Positions 8,018 to 16,674 of a DNA stretch of 64,000 bases are shown in pieces. Origin of the DNA: Streptococcaceae bacterium AF54-32pH5A (lineage in GTDB: Bacteria > Bacillota > Bacilli > Lactobacillales > Streptococcaceae); contig JAQDAD010000006.1 of the NCBI GenBank assembly GCA_027682205.1, positions 6,502 to 70,501 of the forward strand, written 5' to 3'. The notes beneath the pieces were generated by a model. The model saw only the letters and a list, made by a program, of their open reading frames with translations. It was not told where the DNA came from and did no database searches. Within the stretch, counting starts at the first letter, position 1. The number at the start of each line of letters is the position of its first letter. A program made the translations under genes and the position numbers.

Positions 8018-9706
8018 TTATTTTCCGTAAATTATTATCGGGACTAGGTAGATAGACATCAACTGGCTCAATGGAATCTTATCCTTAAGTCGAGTGAACT
8101 CTGTTCCAGAAACATCAACCTCAATGTCGTTATTATCTATATGGTTGTATATTAATTTGCCAATATAATTGATGATATAATATGGATGTGAAACATCATC
8201 TGAAAAGAAACCATACTTTTTATTTTCTAAATTTAATTGTTTTATCGAGTATTTCCTAAGAATTTCGTTATTTTTCAATTCCTCAATTAAATCAGGTTTT
8301 AATTTACAAAGAAGTTTTTTAGCTTCCATTTGATTAGAACGGGAGATAATTATACTTTTGAAGCCTTTCCCTGTACCCGCATGTGCAACAACACCCCAAT
8401 TTCCACTTTCTCCATTAACTTTATTAGTTAAATCAACAGTCATATTTCCTGATTTAATAGGAAATTGTCTAAACAATGCTTTTTCACTTCGCGTAGGAGG
8501 ATTATTGAAATCTTTAATTCTTTTATTATCCAAATATTTAAATTGACTTAGATCTTTATCTATAATCTTAGCAGGTAATAGTGGTGAATTTATTAGTTCT
8601 AAAATTTTCACAGCTAAAGCAAAAGATAATTGAACGCAAACAGCATTTCCGATTTGTCTCCACTTTGTAGACTCATCACCGAAGAATTGATAATCTAGAG
8701 GATATCCCATAATACAAGCTGCTTCTCTGATAGTTGGCAATCGATACTCGCCATCACCTTTTCTATTACAATCCGATTTATATAGGATAGCCTCCCTAGT
8801 ACTAGCTGACTGTGTAGCCATAATTGTCCGGCTTGGCTTATCCATATTTTCTGGAAATGACATCTTACCCATATAAGGATGTCTTTGTTTTAAATCCCTA
8901 GCTTTTTGCCACTGTACTTGATAGACGCCTGTGTCATAAAAATGATCTTTAAAATTCTCAAACTTAACAGACTCATTTGGATAATTCGGATCTGTTACAA
9001 ATTTCACAGGCGCCTGATTTAAAGGATTTGGAAAATTTCTAAATAATTTATTTAAAGTAACTTTCTCCTTAGGAACCCTATCAGGAAACGGAAATTCGCC
9101 AGTCTTAGTTATTTCCCCACTGACGAACCTTCGCCTTGTCTGTGCAGTACCATAATCATCTGCTTGTAAAACTCCACCATTATATTTGGATTTTATGGCA
9201 ACAGATTTTGGATTAAGTCCTTGTGAAATAGCCCAATCAACTAAATCCAATTCTTCAAAAGTATACTCCTCTTGAACATAGTTTTGAGAATTTGGAACAT
9301 TTTCCATTAACCATGCTTTTAGTTTAGAATTCTTTTGAAATTTCTTTACAGCAATTACCTTAAAAAAAGTATTAATCATATGGATACCAAAATCTTTGTT
9401 AGCATTCCCGCCTTGATTAGAAAGAGAAAATAATTGACATGGGGGACTACCAATGATAATATCCGAGTCTGGCAACTTATTGATTTCATCAATATCTTCA
9501 AAATCAAGCACGCTCTTAACTTTATCGTTTAACCCATGGTTAAAATTATGAGTCGTGATTGCTGGTTGCCAAACATCAATACCCATAATGACATCATAGC
9601 CTGCTCTACGAAATCCTTCCGAAAAACCACCTGCTCCGCAGAAAAAGTCAATCACAGTTAATCTCTTTATTTTCTTATTACTTTTCACAATTTTACCTGT
9701 TATCAT
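8018..9706 (-). CDS. DNA (cytosine-5-)-methyltransferase with C-terminal extension
   Basis: A C5 cytosine methyltransferase of 562 residues, longer than the usual 330-420. Conserved motifs are all present: I DFFCGAGGFSEGF (about 20-32), IV GSPPCQLFS with catalytic Cys90, VI ENV (135-137), VIII QTRRR (189-193) and X QIGNAV (351-356). The target recognition region lies between about 194 and 330 and does not reveal the recognised sequence. After motif X about 185 residues remain, with no relationship that I recognise. They begin near a PPTRSEKALFRQFP stretch. The gene opens the three-gene cassette. A TATAAT at 9732-9737 could be its -10, with at best a weak -35 inside the valS terminator. The methylation protects against a partner nuclease in such systems; here the PLD-helicase protein is the obvious candidate. 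Confidence 0.9.
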   Translation of the reverse strand: MITGKIVKSNKKIKRLTVIDFFCGAGGFSEGFRRAGYDVIMGIDVWQPAITTHNFNHGLNDKVKSVLDFEDIDEINKLPDSDIIIGSPPCQLFSLSNQGGNANKDFGIHMINTFFKVIAVKKFQKNSKLKAWLMENVPNSQNYVQEEYTFEELDLVDWAISQGLNPKSVAIKSKYNGGVLQADDYGTAQTRRRFVSGEITKTGEFPFPDRVPKEKVTLNKLFRNFPNPLNQAPVKFVTDPNYPNESVKFENFKDHFYDTGVYQVQWQKARDLKQRHPYMGKMSFPENMDKPSRTIMATQSASTREAILYKSDCNRKGDGEYRLPTIREAACIMGYPLDYQFFGDESTKWRQIGNAVCVQLSFALAVKILELINSPLLPAKIIDKDLSQFKYLDNKRIKDFNNPPTRSEKALFRQFPIKSGNMTVDLTNKVNGESGNWGVVAHAGTGKGFKSIIISRSNQMEAKKLLCKLKPDLIEELKNNEILRKYSIKQLNLENKKYGFFSDDVSHPYYIINYIGKLIYNHIDNNDIEVDVSGTEFTRLKDKIPLSQLMSIYLVPIIIYGK

Positions 9707-9731
9707 CTTACGTTATTTATTGTTTGTATTC

Positions 9732-9737
9732 ATTATA
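9732..9737 (-). promoter_or_regulatory. Possible -10 element of the methyltransferase cassette
   Basis: TATAAT on the minus strand lies 26 nt upstream of the methyltransferase ATG. The position where a -35 should be falls inside the valS terminator stem and is a poor match, so the promoter is tentative. Confidence 0.4.
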
Positions 9738-9740
9738 CCA

Positions 9741-9766
9741 AAAAAAACACGGCATTCCACCGTGTT
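9741..9766 (-). terminator. Rho-independent terminator of valS
   Basis: The minus strand has stem AACACGG against CCGTGTT with a U-run of eight. It lies 8 nt past the valS stop and separates valS from the AT-rich cassette. Confidence 0.88.
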
Positions 9767-9773
9767 TCTATGT

Positions 9774-12422
9774 TTATTTAACCAACTTCTTCATCTCATC
9801 GATACGTGCTACGGTCGCGTCGTACTTAGCTTGGTAGTCGGCTTGTTTGTCGCGTTCTTTTTGGACGACTTCTGGTTTGGCATTGGCTACGAAGCGTTCG
9901 TTAGAGAGTTTCTTACCGACCATATCCAGTTCTTTTTGCCATTTAGCCAGTTCTTTGTCGAGACGAGCCAGTTCCTCTTCGACATTGAGGAGGTCTGCCA
10001 GTGGCAAGTAGATTTCTGCTCCTGTGATGACGCTTGACATAGCGAGTTCAGGTGCAGGGATGTTTGAGGCGATTTCCAAGTGCTCAGGATTGGTGAAACG
10101 CTTGATGTAGTTGACATTGCTGTTAAAGAAGGTTTCCAAGTCACTATCGCTAGTCTTAACAAGGATGGTGATTGGCTTGCTTGGTGCTACGTTTACTTCG
10201 GCACGCGCATTACGAACGGCACGAATCAAGTCCTTGAGACTTTCGACACCAGTATGAGCTGCAAGGTCTTCAAAGGCTGAGTTGACAGTTGGATATGCTG
10301 CTGTAACGATAGAGCCTTCTGAGATTTGTCCAAAGATTTCCTCTGTCACGAATGGCATGATTGGGTGAAGGAGACGAAGGATCTTGTCCAAAGTGTAAAG
10401 GAGAACAGAACGTGTGATGACTTTCTCTTCTTCGTTGTCGCTATAAAGAACTTCCTTGGTCAATTCAACGTACCAGTCCGCAAACTCATCCCAGATAAAG
10501 TTGTAGAGGATGTGGCCAGCTACACCAAACTCAAACTTGTCAAAGTTTTCAGTGACCTTGCCGATAGTTTCATTAAGGTTATGGAGAATCCAGCGATCTG
10601 TGACATTTCCAGCTTCCTTGTTGACAACTTTTTCGACATTGGCAGTTGCCTGCTCAAGAGTCAAGCCTTCATTGTTCATGAGGATGTAACGAGAGATGTT
10701 CCAGATCTTGTTAATGAAGTTCCATGAAGCATCCATTTTCTCGTAGGAGAAGCGCACGTCTTGTCCTGGTGCAGAACCATTTGAGAGGAACCAACGAAGG
10801 GCATCGGCACCGTATTTCTCAATGACGTCCATCGGGTCAATCCCGTTACCGAGAGATTTAGACATCTTACGTCCTTGCTCGTCACGAATGAGACCGTGGA
10901 TAAGAACGTTTTGGAATGGCTGACGGCCAGTGAATTCCAAGGATTGGAAAATCATACGAGACACCCAGAAGAAGATAATATCGTAACCTGTTACGAGGGT
11001 TGAGGTTGGGAAGTAGCGTTTGAAGTCTTCTGAGTCAACATCAGGCCAGCCCATGGTTGAGAATGGCCAAAGGGCAGAACTGAACCAAGTATCCAAGACA
11101 TCTTCGTCCTGAGTCCAACCGTCCCCTTCCGGAGCTTCTTCGCCAACGTACATTTCACCCTCGGCATTGTACCAGGCAGGGATTTGGTGACCCCACCAGA
11201 GCTGACGTGAGATTACCCAGTCGTGGACATTTTCCATCCATTGGAGGAAAGTATCGTTGAATCGAGGTGGGTAGAATTCAACTTTGTCCTCTGTGTCTTG
11301 GTTGGCAATGGCATTTTTCGCCAATTGATCCATCTTGACGAACCATTGCGTAGACAAGCGTGGCTCCACCACAACACCTGTACGTTCTGAGTGACCAACA
11401 CTGTGGACACGTTTTTCGATTTTAACAAGGGCACCGATCTCTTCCAACTTAGCCACAACTGCCTTACGAGCTTCAAAACGGTCCATACCTGCAAATTCAA
11501 AGGCCAAGTCATTCATGGTTCCGTCGTCGTTCATGACGTTGACTTGTGGCAAGTTATGGCGTTGACCAACCAAGAAGTCGTTTGGATCATGGGCAGGTGT
11601 GATTTTCACGACACCTGTACCAAACTCAGGATCTGCGTGCTCGTCTCCAACGATTGGGATGAGTTTATTAGCGATTGGAAGGATGACATTTTTACCAATC
11701 AAGTCCTTATAGCGTGGGTCCTCTGGATTAATCGCAACGGCTACGTCCCCAAACATGGTCTCAGGACGAGTGGTCGCTACTTCAAGGGCGCGTGAACCGT
11801 CTTCCAGCATGTAATTCATGTGGTAGAAGGCACCTTCAACGTCCTTATGAATCACCTCGATATCAGAAAGGGCTGTGCGAGCTGCTGGATCCCAGTTGAT
11901 GATAAACTCACCACGGTAGATCCAACCTTTCTTGTAAAGGTCCACGAATACCTTACGAACGGCTTTTGACAGACCTTCATCAAGAGTGAAACGCTCGCGA
12001 GAGTAGTCTACAGAGAGTCCCATCTTGCCCCATTGTTCCTTGATGGTCGTTGCATATTCGTCTTTCCATTCCCAGACTTTATCGAGGAATTTTTCACGAC
12101 CCAGGTCATAACGGGAAATGCCTTCACCACGCAAGCGCTCCTCAACCTTAGCCTGAGTGGCAATCCCCGCATGGTCCATCCCAGGAAGCCAAAGGGTATC
12201 AAAACCTTGCGTGCGCTTCTGACGGATGATGATATCCTGCAAGGTTGTATCCCAAGCGTGACCAAGGTGAAGTTTCCCAGTTACGTTTGGTGGTGGAATC
12301 ACGATTGAATAGGGCTTAGCCTTTTGATCGCCTGAAGGCTTGAAAACATCGGCATCAAGCCATTTTTGATAACGACCAGCCTCAACCTCGGCTGGATTGT
12401 ATTTAGGTGAAAGTTGTTTCAT
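9774..12422 (-). CDS. valS: Valyl-tRNA synthetase
   Basis: Class I aminoacyl-tRNA synthetase of 882 residues, the standard length in streptococci. It charges tRNA-Val with valine in the cytoplasm. The HIGH-type motif is LHLGHA (residues 51-56), the KMSKS loop lies near residue 520, and the editing CP1 domain is in between ([15 protein letters not shown]). The last ~65 residues form the basic coiled-coil tRNA-binding arm ([19 protein letters not shown]). Its start overlaps the stop of the membrane-protein gene by 4 nt (ATGA). It is the third gene behind a valine T-box, so its expression should respond to uncharged tRNA-Val although the leader lies about 1.5 kb upstream. Confidence 0.97.
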   Translation of the reverse strand: MKQLSPKYNPAEVEAGRYQKWLDADVFKPSGDQKAKPYSIVIPPPNVTGKLHLGHAWDTTLQDIIIRQKRTQGFDTLWLPGMDHAGIATQAKVEERLRGEGISRYDLGREKFLDKVWEWKDEYATTIKEQWGKMGLSVDYSRERFTLDEGLSKAVRKVFVDLYKKGWIYRGEFIINWDPAARTALSDIEVIHKDVEGAFYHMNYMLEDGSRALEVATTRPETMFGDVAVAINPEDPRYKDLIGKNVILPIANKLIPIVGDEHADPEFGTGVVKITPAHDPNDFLVGQRHNLPQVNVMNDDGTMNDLAFEFAGMDRFEARKAVVAKLEEIGALVKIEKRVHSVGHSERTGVVVEPRLSTQWFVKMDQLAKNAIANQDTEDKVEFYPPRFNDTFLQWMENVHDWVISRQLWWGHQIPAWYNAEGEMYVGEEAPEGDGWTQDEDVLDTWFSSALWPFSTMGWPDVDSEDFKRYFPTSTLVTGYDIIFFWVSRMIFQSLEFTGRQPFQNVLIHGLIRDEQGRKMSKSLGNGIDPMDVIEKYGADALRWFLSNGSAPGQDVRFSYEKMDASWNFINKIWNISRYILMNNEGLTLEQATANVEKVVNKEAGNVTDRWILHNLNETIGKVTENFDKFEFGVAGHILYNFIWDEFADWYVELTKEVLYSDNEEEKVITRSVLLYTLDKILRLLHPIMPFVTEEIFGQISEGSIVTAAYPTVNSAFEDLAAHTGVESLKDLIRAVRNARAEVNVAPSKPITILVKTSDSDLETFFNSNVNYIKRFTNPEHLEIASNIPAPELAMSSVITGAEIYLPLADLLNVEEELARLDKELAKWQKELDMVGKKLSNERFVANAKPEVVQKERDKQADYQAKYDATVARIDEMKKLVK

Positions 12423-13330
12423 TTTAGTTCTCCTTTTTTTGCTTTTACATATAATTGTATAGTACTGTTAAACTTGTCTAAACCTATTTTTTTACCTGTG
12501 TTTAATAAAAATTTGGCTACCCGTCCTTCTTCTTTTTTCTGATTCAATAGATAATAATAGCCAAAGAGTATACTGAATAATATTATCATTGATACTACAA
12601 GAAATAACATTGAATATACTCTTGTTGCCCCGTTGCTTAAATACTCTTCAAAAGAACATGGACTTTTCTTTTCAAAGAATGACGATATTATAAGTGAAAA
12701 GTAAAATAAAAATGTAAAAATATAAATAACAAATTTATTAATTGACCACTTATATTTTAACTCTTTTGGAATATTTTCTAATTTTTTTCCACCCCTTAAA
12801 TAGGTGAGAAAGTCCTCTGAATTAATAAAATTCCACAATGTTATGAAACCAGTGACTAGAGCCCACCATTTTATATCAAATGCTCCCAGTAATAATAAGA
12901 TTGGAAGAAAAACTATCATAAGAACCAGAAGAGTTCGTAATTTTATCCCAATCATTATTGCTAAGAGTGAAAAAATTAATGAGTATGCTAACAGAAGAAA
13001 GTAAATCTCCTTAATCTGTTTATCTAAGCTTATATTAAAAGATGAAAGTAATATTTGTATCCAAGCGAGTATTACAATCCATAAGAATGTAGAGACAATA
13101 CTCCTTATAGCTAATGCAGGTTTATTTTTATCATTTTTTCTATCTAGCTTATAATAATTTGATAAAGCAAAGTATGAAATAGATAATATTACTATAATCA
13201 ATAGCAATAGATATCTTATAATAAAATAACTAGAATCCTGAATTAAGTAAGCTATAAACAATATCCCAGCAAATGATAATATATGCCATCCAAAAATATT
13301 CTTAAATAACTCTTTAAAAAATTTTTTCAA
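12419..13330 (-). CDS. Polytopic membrane protein of unknown function within the valS operon
   Basis: A 303-residue hydrophobic protein with about eight predicted transmembrane helices (for example [20 protein letters not shown] and [19 protein letters not shown]) and a basic C-terminal tail. I do not recognise a family. The start is a TTG that overlaps the stop of the GNAT gene (TTGA) and is supported by GGGAGG 7 nt upstream. The stop overlaps the valS ATG by 4 nt. Its DNA is more AT-rich than valS or the acetyltransferase gene, which could reflect acquisition or just membrane-protein codon content. Being in a T-box operon suggests expression rises on valine limitation. A transporter role is possible but not supported by any motif. 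Confidence 0.72.
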   Translation of the reverse strand: MKKFFKELFKNIFGWHILSFAGILFIAYLIQDSSYFIIRYLLLLIIVILSISYFALSNYYKLDRKNDKNKPALAIRSIVSTFLWIVILAWIQILLSSFNISLDKQIKEIYFLLLAYSLIFSLLAIMIGIKLRTLLVLMIVFLPILLLLGAFDIKWWALVTGFITLWNFINSEDFLTYLRGGKKLENIPKELKYKWSINKFVIYIFTFLFYFSLIISSFFEKKSPCSFEEYLSNGATRVYSMLFLVVSMIILFSILFGYYYLLNQKKEEGRVAKFLLNTGKKIGLDKFNSTIQLYVKAKKGELK

Positions 13331-13890
13331 TTCTTAACCTCCCACTCACTCTTCAGCAATCCATATATGAGACTATCACAGCGATTGCCTTGAACATCCT
13401 TTCTGTCTCGGATACGAGCTTCAAGGGTGAAGTCAAGTTTCTTTGCAACTCGTTGACTTTGGAGATTGTAGTCAAAACAAGTCAGTTCAATCTTGTGAAG
13501 CCCCAAATTCTTAAAACCTAGCTCAATCAAGGGACGCGCTGCTTCAGGAACATAACCTCGTCCCCAATAGTCTGGGTGCAAGGTGTAGCCGAGTTCAAGC
13601 ACATCATCTTCGTGGCGATGATTGAAGTCAACAGAACCAATGACCTTATCGGTTCCTTTAACGACAATCCCGTAGCCCGCTGGGAGATTTTCCTTTTGAT
13701 TGCGCTCTGGAAGGATGTGCTCCAGATAATAAATCTCATCTTCCAAGGTCTTGACGGGGTGAAATGCTGCTGGGTAGGCGACTTCTGGCAGACTAGCGTA
13801 GGCATGGATATCCTCGGCATCAGCTACTGTACGGACTCGTAAGACAAGTCGCTCCGTTTCGATTTGTTCTGGCAATTCAGTTCTTGTCAT
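13327..13890 (-). CDS. GNAT family N-acetyltransferase (RimJ/RimL type)
   Basis: A GNAT acetyltransferase of 187 residues if translation begins at the ATG giving MTRTELPEQIETERL, which has GAGG 7 nt upstream. A longer in-frame start would lie inside the T-box terminator helix and is unlikely. The opening ETERLVLR followed by TVADAEDI and the acetyl-CoA loop HPDYWGRGYVPEA place it with RimJ/RimL-like enzymes that acetylate N-terminal amino groups or small molecules. The target cannot be deduced. It is the first gene after the valine T-box, overlaps the downstream membrane-protein gene by 4 nt and is cotranscribed with valS. Confidence 0.88.
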   Translation of the reverse strand: MTRTELPEQIETERLVLRVRTVADAEDIHAYASLPEVAYPAAFHPVKTLEDEIYYLEHILPERNQKENLPAGYGIVVKGTDKVIGSVDFNHRHEDDVLELGYTLHPDYWGRGYVPEAARPLIELGFKNLGLHKIELTCFDYNLQSQRVAKKLDFTLEARIRDRKDVQGNRCDSLIYGLLKSEWEVKN

Positions 13891-13910
13891 CCTTCTTCCT
13901 CGCTTCCCAT

Positions 13911-13942
13911 AAAAAAATGCCCCTGCCATCTACATGACAGGG
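13911..13942 (-). terminator. T-box attenuator terminator
   Basis: The minus strand has a 9-bp stem CCCTGTCAT against ATGGCAGGG (one G-U pair) with a 4-nt loop, followed by GCA and seven U. It ends just before the acetyltransferase ribosome site. It is the terminator that competes with the T-box antiterminator. Confidence 0.9.
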
Positions 13943-14098
13943 ACGAATGTGTTTATCCGCGGTACCACCCAATTTCGGGCCAAGCCCGCATCTTTGTTTA
14001 TTTCAATTTTTCATCCATCAGCAACCAGTTTTGACACATTTGTGGACTTCTCAGCACCGCCACTTTCTGTAAAATGTGGGATTCAAAACACCTCTGAT
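13911..14098 (-). promoter_or_regulatory. T-box leader for the GNAT-membrane protein-valS operon (Val specifier GUC)
   Basis: The canonical T-box sequence AATTGGGTGGTACCGCGG is at 13957-13974 on the minus strand, followed by the terminator stem. Upstream, Stem I can be drawn from the paired strands CCATCAG/CTGATGG, GTTTTG/CAAAAC and ACATTT/AAATGT. A GUC triplet at 14033-14035, followed by A, sits where the specifier codon is expected. GUC is a valine codon, in agreement with valS downstream. T-box RNAs bind the matching tRNA. When it is uncharged they form the antiterminator, and transcription continues. Stem I and the specifier were folded by eye. Confidence 0.92.
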
Positions 14099-14104
14099 GG
14101 CTTT

Positions 14105-14133
14105 ATTGTAGCAAGTTTTTCTTGGAAATGCAA
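14105..14133 (-). promoter_or_regulatory. Promoter of the T-box/valS operon
   Basis: On the minus strand TTGCAT (14128-14133), a 17-nt spacer and TACAAT (14105-14110) with an extended -10 TG form a good sigma-A promoter. It starts the T-box transcript a few bases downstream. Confidence 0.8.
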
Positions 14134-14146
14134 GGGACAAGAAAGA

Positions 14147-14542
14147 TTACTTGAAACTGATTCCGTGTTCTTTTAATTTCTTGATTGTGGCTGGGCCGAT
14201 TCCTTTCAAGGCAAGGAGTTCTTTTTCAGTCCAGTTTTTAAAATCAGCAGCAGACTTGATACCTTCATCATAGAAGGTCTTAGCGCGATCAAGAGGAAGT
14301 CCGCCCAATTTAGCTGCGAAATCTTCTACAGAACTAGTGACTTTTTGAGCCTGCTCTTTAGTCGCTTCTACTGCTTGTTCCACTTTTTTAGAGACAACTT
14401 TTCCTGCTTGGCTGGCAGATTTTTCCGCATGTTTCACGACTTTTTTGGTCTCTTCTACAACTTTGGTCACTGTAGTTGAAAATGCACCTGAACGACGAAG
14501 GCTATTTCGCAATTGTTTTTTACGTTGGAGTTTCTTTGACAT
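14147..14542 (-). CDS. Helix-hairpin-helix domain protein with coiled-coil N-terminus
   Basis: A 131-residue basic protein. The first ~80 residues are a highly charged, alanine-rich helical region (KKVVKHAEKSASQAGKVVS) similar to histone-like or LEA-type tails. The C-terminal ~45 residues end in a helix-hairpin-helix motif, LKGIGPATIKKLKEHGI, preceded by a second helical repeat. HhH motifs bind DNA backbone without sequence specificity, so a nucleoid or DNA-associated function is plausible but unproven. It is monocistronic in appearance; the valS T-box promoter starts just beyond its stop. I know the protein only as a conserved streptococcal hypothetical. Confidence 0.75.
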   Translation of the reverse strand: MSKKLQRKKQLRNSLRRSGAFSTTVTKVVEETKKVVKHAEKSASQAGKVVSKKVEQAVEATKEQAQKVTSSVEDFAAKLGGLPLDRAKTFYDEGIKSAADFKNWTEKELLALKGIGPATIKKLKEHGISFK

Positions 14543-14639
14543 GATAAAATCCTTTCAATAAAAAATCCCTACTCTGACAAGGATTTAATAAAAATATTCT
14601 ATCAAGATTTTGAGAAAAAATCAAGAAAGTATCACTATT

Positions 14640-14894
14640 TTAGTAGTTTCTCTCACTAAACAAACCTTCTGGTAAATCATGGAATCCCTTTCCTGCCTTG
14701 AAGTTTTCAAACTTACCTAGCAAAAATTGATAGGCATCCAAGCGACTTTCGTAGCGAATCATGGCATCTTTGGCACGCTCGTCTTGGTCTTCTTCGTAGA
14801 CTTTTTGACTTTCCTTGTGCGCCATGTCGTTGATCATGATCTGGGTATTAACCCAGGCCTCAAATTCCTTCATAAATTCTTGTTCGTAACTCAT
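14640..14894 (-). CDS. DUF1912 family protein
   Basis: An 84-residue acidic, fully helical cytoplasmic protein (MSYEQEFMKEFEAWVNTQI start, LLGKFENFKAGKGFHDLPEG near the end). I recognise it as the small streptococcal DUF1912 family, for which no function is known. It follows the DUF438 gene with a 9-nt gap and probably forms one transcript with DUF1858 and DUF438. No motif for catalysis or metal binding is obvious. Confidence 0.75.
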   Translation of the reverse strand: MSYEQEFMKEFEAWVNTQIMINDMAHKESQKVYEEDQDERAKDAMIRYESRLDAYQFLLGKFENFKAGKGFHDLPEGLFSERNY

Positions 14895-14903
14895 TAGTAC
14901 TCC

Positions 14904-16238
14904 TTATTCTAATCCACGGAAGTAGTCCGTATCAATCTCTCGGTAGGGCTGGATATCCTGAACGTACTCTAGCACGCCTTGGAATTCTCCGTTCTCATCG
15001 TATACCGCAGCATAGGTGATGTGGACAAACTTGCCTCGCGACTCAGACTTGAACCACATTTCATACTTATCCTTGACCCCTTCACGAAGACCTTGCATGA
15101 TAGCTTTGACTTTCTCCAAATATTTTGGAGGATGGCATAACTCGACATTGCGCCCAACTTGGGACGGTGTCCGTTTGAAAATCATCTCATCGGCTGGCGT
15201 ATTGTCATTGTAATATTGGAAAATATCGTCTTTATTGACAAAGGTGATCTCCATAGGGAGGTGATTGAGGATGAGGTTGGCCTGCTCGACAGAGAGATAG
15301 CCATTCCCAAAAGCCTGTTGACTATGGCGGTCCAGCACTGCTTCCTTTTCCTTAGGGGTAAAGGTAATGGTGAACTGGCCTTCTGGCGTATCGATAACTT
15401 GCTGAACTTGGCCTTCAGCCGTATCTAGTTGCACGGACTCCACTTCACTCTTTTCCTCAACAAAACTCTGGCGCTCAGGCACCCATTTCTCAGACGGACG
15501 GATGATGGCATAGCCGTAGGCATCGCTCTCCTCCGCAATCTGAATCCAGTCATCCTGAGTGAAGGACTCAAGAAGAATCATGAGAAGGATGGACTCTTCC
15601 TTGAAAATCATACTTTCAAACTCTGTCGCAAAAGCTTCAAAATCTTCTTTTACACTGCTAATCGACACTTCTGGCAGTGACTTGGCTGTCGCTAGAGCTG
15701 TTTGAAAGAGTTCTCTGATCTGGTCATCCACTCCCCACATAACTTTGGGAGGTGAATCGTGTCCATAGCGCTCCATGATAGGAAAGAAGAGCTCTTCCTT
15801 ACGCTGGTAGTGAATGTCAAATTGCCCCAACAGCCCCAGTTGACGGACCAAGCCTTTTCGCATCTCCGCAAGCATTTCCTCATCTTCCATCGACTCATAG
15901 GTATCTAACAATCTCCGAATGCGAATCAAGGCAGCACGGAGAGCCAGATTTTCATCCTTAAAGACGCGAACTGGGTGGCCCGGATGCTCGGTATCCTCTA
16001 CTTCGACACCCTTAACAGCGTTTTTAAAAAGATTAGCATGGACATCACAGAGCTCCATGACATCTTCAAAGGTGACACCTGAGTCTGAGTTCATCAGCTC
16101 GTGTTCCATGAGGGAAATCTCGATGGCGGATACACCTGTAAAGGTCGCATCAAAACGCTCCTGAACTGACTCAGGAGAGGCGCCATTGTGCAATTCTAAC
16201 AAAATATCCCGAAGGATATGAATCCGTTCATCTGCCAT
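14904..16238 (-). CDS. DUF438 protein with hemerythrin-like and PAS domains
   Basis: A 444-residue protein with three parts. The N-terminal ~90 residues are DUF438 (LRDILLELHNGASPE). The middle is a hemerythrin-like helical bundle carrying HPGHPV, then HYQRKEELFFP with further His and Glu positions that could bind a di-iron centre. A C-terminal PAS domain (ILNHLPMEITFVNKDDIFQYYND onward, about residues 325-435) follows. In relatives such proteins are proposed to sense redox state, NO or oxygen. Here the ligand is inferred, not shown. It starts at the last base of the DUF1858 stop, so the pair is translationally coupled. DUF1858 and DUF438 neighbours are common in Firmicutes, where they may act as one module. 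Confidence 0.88.
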   Translation of the reverse strand: MADERIHILRDILLELHNGASPESVQERFDATFTGVSAIEISLMEHELMNSDSGVTFEDVMELCDVHANLFKNAVKGVEVEDTEHPGHPVRVFKDENLALRAALIRIRRLLDTYESMEDEEMLAEMRKGLVRQLGLLGQFDIHYQRKEELFFPIMERYGHDSPPKVMWGVDDQIRELFQTALATAKSLPEVSISSVKEDFEAFATEFESMIFKEESILLMILLESFTQDDWIQIAEESDAYGYAIIRPSEKWVPERQSFVEEKSEVESVQLDTAEGQVQQVIDTPEGQFTITFTPKEKEAVLDRHSQQAFGNGYLSVEQANLILNHLPMEITFVNKDDIFQYYNDNTPADEMIFKRTPSQVGRNVELCHPPKYLEKVKAIMQGLREGVKDKYEMWFKSESRGKFVHITYAAVYDENGEFQGVLEYVQDIQPYREIDTDYFRGLE

Positions 16239-16471
16239 TAGTCTAATCCAATCACTTCGTAGCCATTCGCTTCCAGTGTGCGGACAATCTTGTCCATAGG
16301 AGTTCCTTCAAGCTTAGAACCCTGTTTGAGCGATACCTTGCGACCGACGGTATTGCGCATCAAGGGATTGGCTAGTGGTTTAAAACCTAACTCCACTAGG
16401 ATTTCCAAGACTTCTGGATGCTTGTCCACCACTTCTGCAACGGGAATTGACACATCGATGATATTGTCCAT
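16238..16471 (-). CDS. DUF1858 domain-containing protein
   Basis: A 77-residue protein (start MDNIIDVSIPVAEVVDKHPE) that is one DUF1858 domain. The family is related to ScdA/YtfE N-terminal domains linked to iron-sulfur repair, but it lacks the usual cysteine pair: I see no Cys in the protein. The ATG is chosen because GGAGG precedes it by 5 nt; an upstream in-frame ATG has no site. Its stop shares a base with the DUF438 start, which indicates coupling to that gene. A BOX repeat lies just upstream in the promoter region. Confidence 0.82.
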   Translation of the reverse strand: MDNIIDVSIPVAEVVDKHPEVLEILVELGFKPLANPLMRNTVGRKVSLKQGSKLEGTPMDKIVRTLEANGYEVIGLD

Positions 16472-16493
16472 GACGACCTCCATTGTATGTTCT

Positions 16494-16600
16494 AATACTC
16501 TTCAAAAATCAAATTCAAACCACGTCAGCGTTGCCTTACCGTACTCAAGTACAGCCTGCGGCTAGCTTCCTAGTTTGCTCTTTGATTTTCATTGAGTATA
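16494..16600. repeat. BOX element, boxA and boxC without boxB
   Basis: The stretch starts AATACTCTTCAAAAATCAAA and ends TTGATTTTCATTGAGTAT, with terminal inverted repeats (ATACTC/GAGTAT). The first ~55 bp match my memory of boxA (including CAAACCACGTCAGCGTTGCC) and the last ~48 bp match boxC (CCTGCGGCTAGCTTCCTAGT). No boxB unit is between them. BOX elements are non-autonomous repeats of pneumococcus and close relatives that can fold into RNA and alter expression of neighbours. Confidence 0.88.
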
Positions 16601-16674
16601 AAATGATTTTACTGCTTATATTATACCATAAGGAGGACTGGCACACACTAAAAAAGAGGGTCATCCCCTCTTTC

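Noticed and set aside
4054..9706. Assignment of the cassette as DISARM or Dpd
   Set aside because: No DUF1998 protein (DrmB) and no separate PLD gene for DISARM; no dpdA-type base-modification genes for Dpd.
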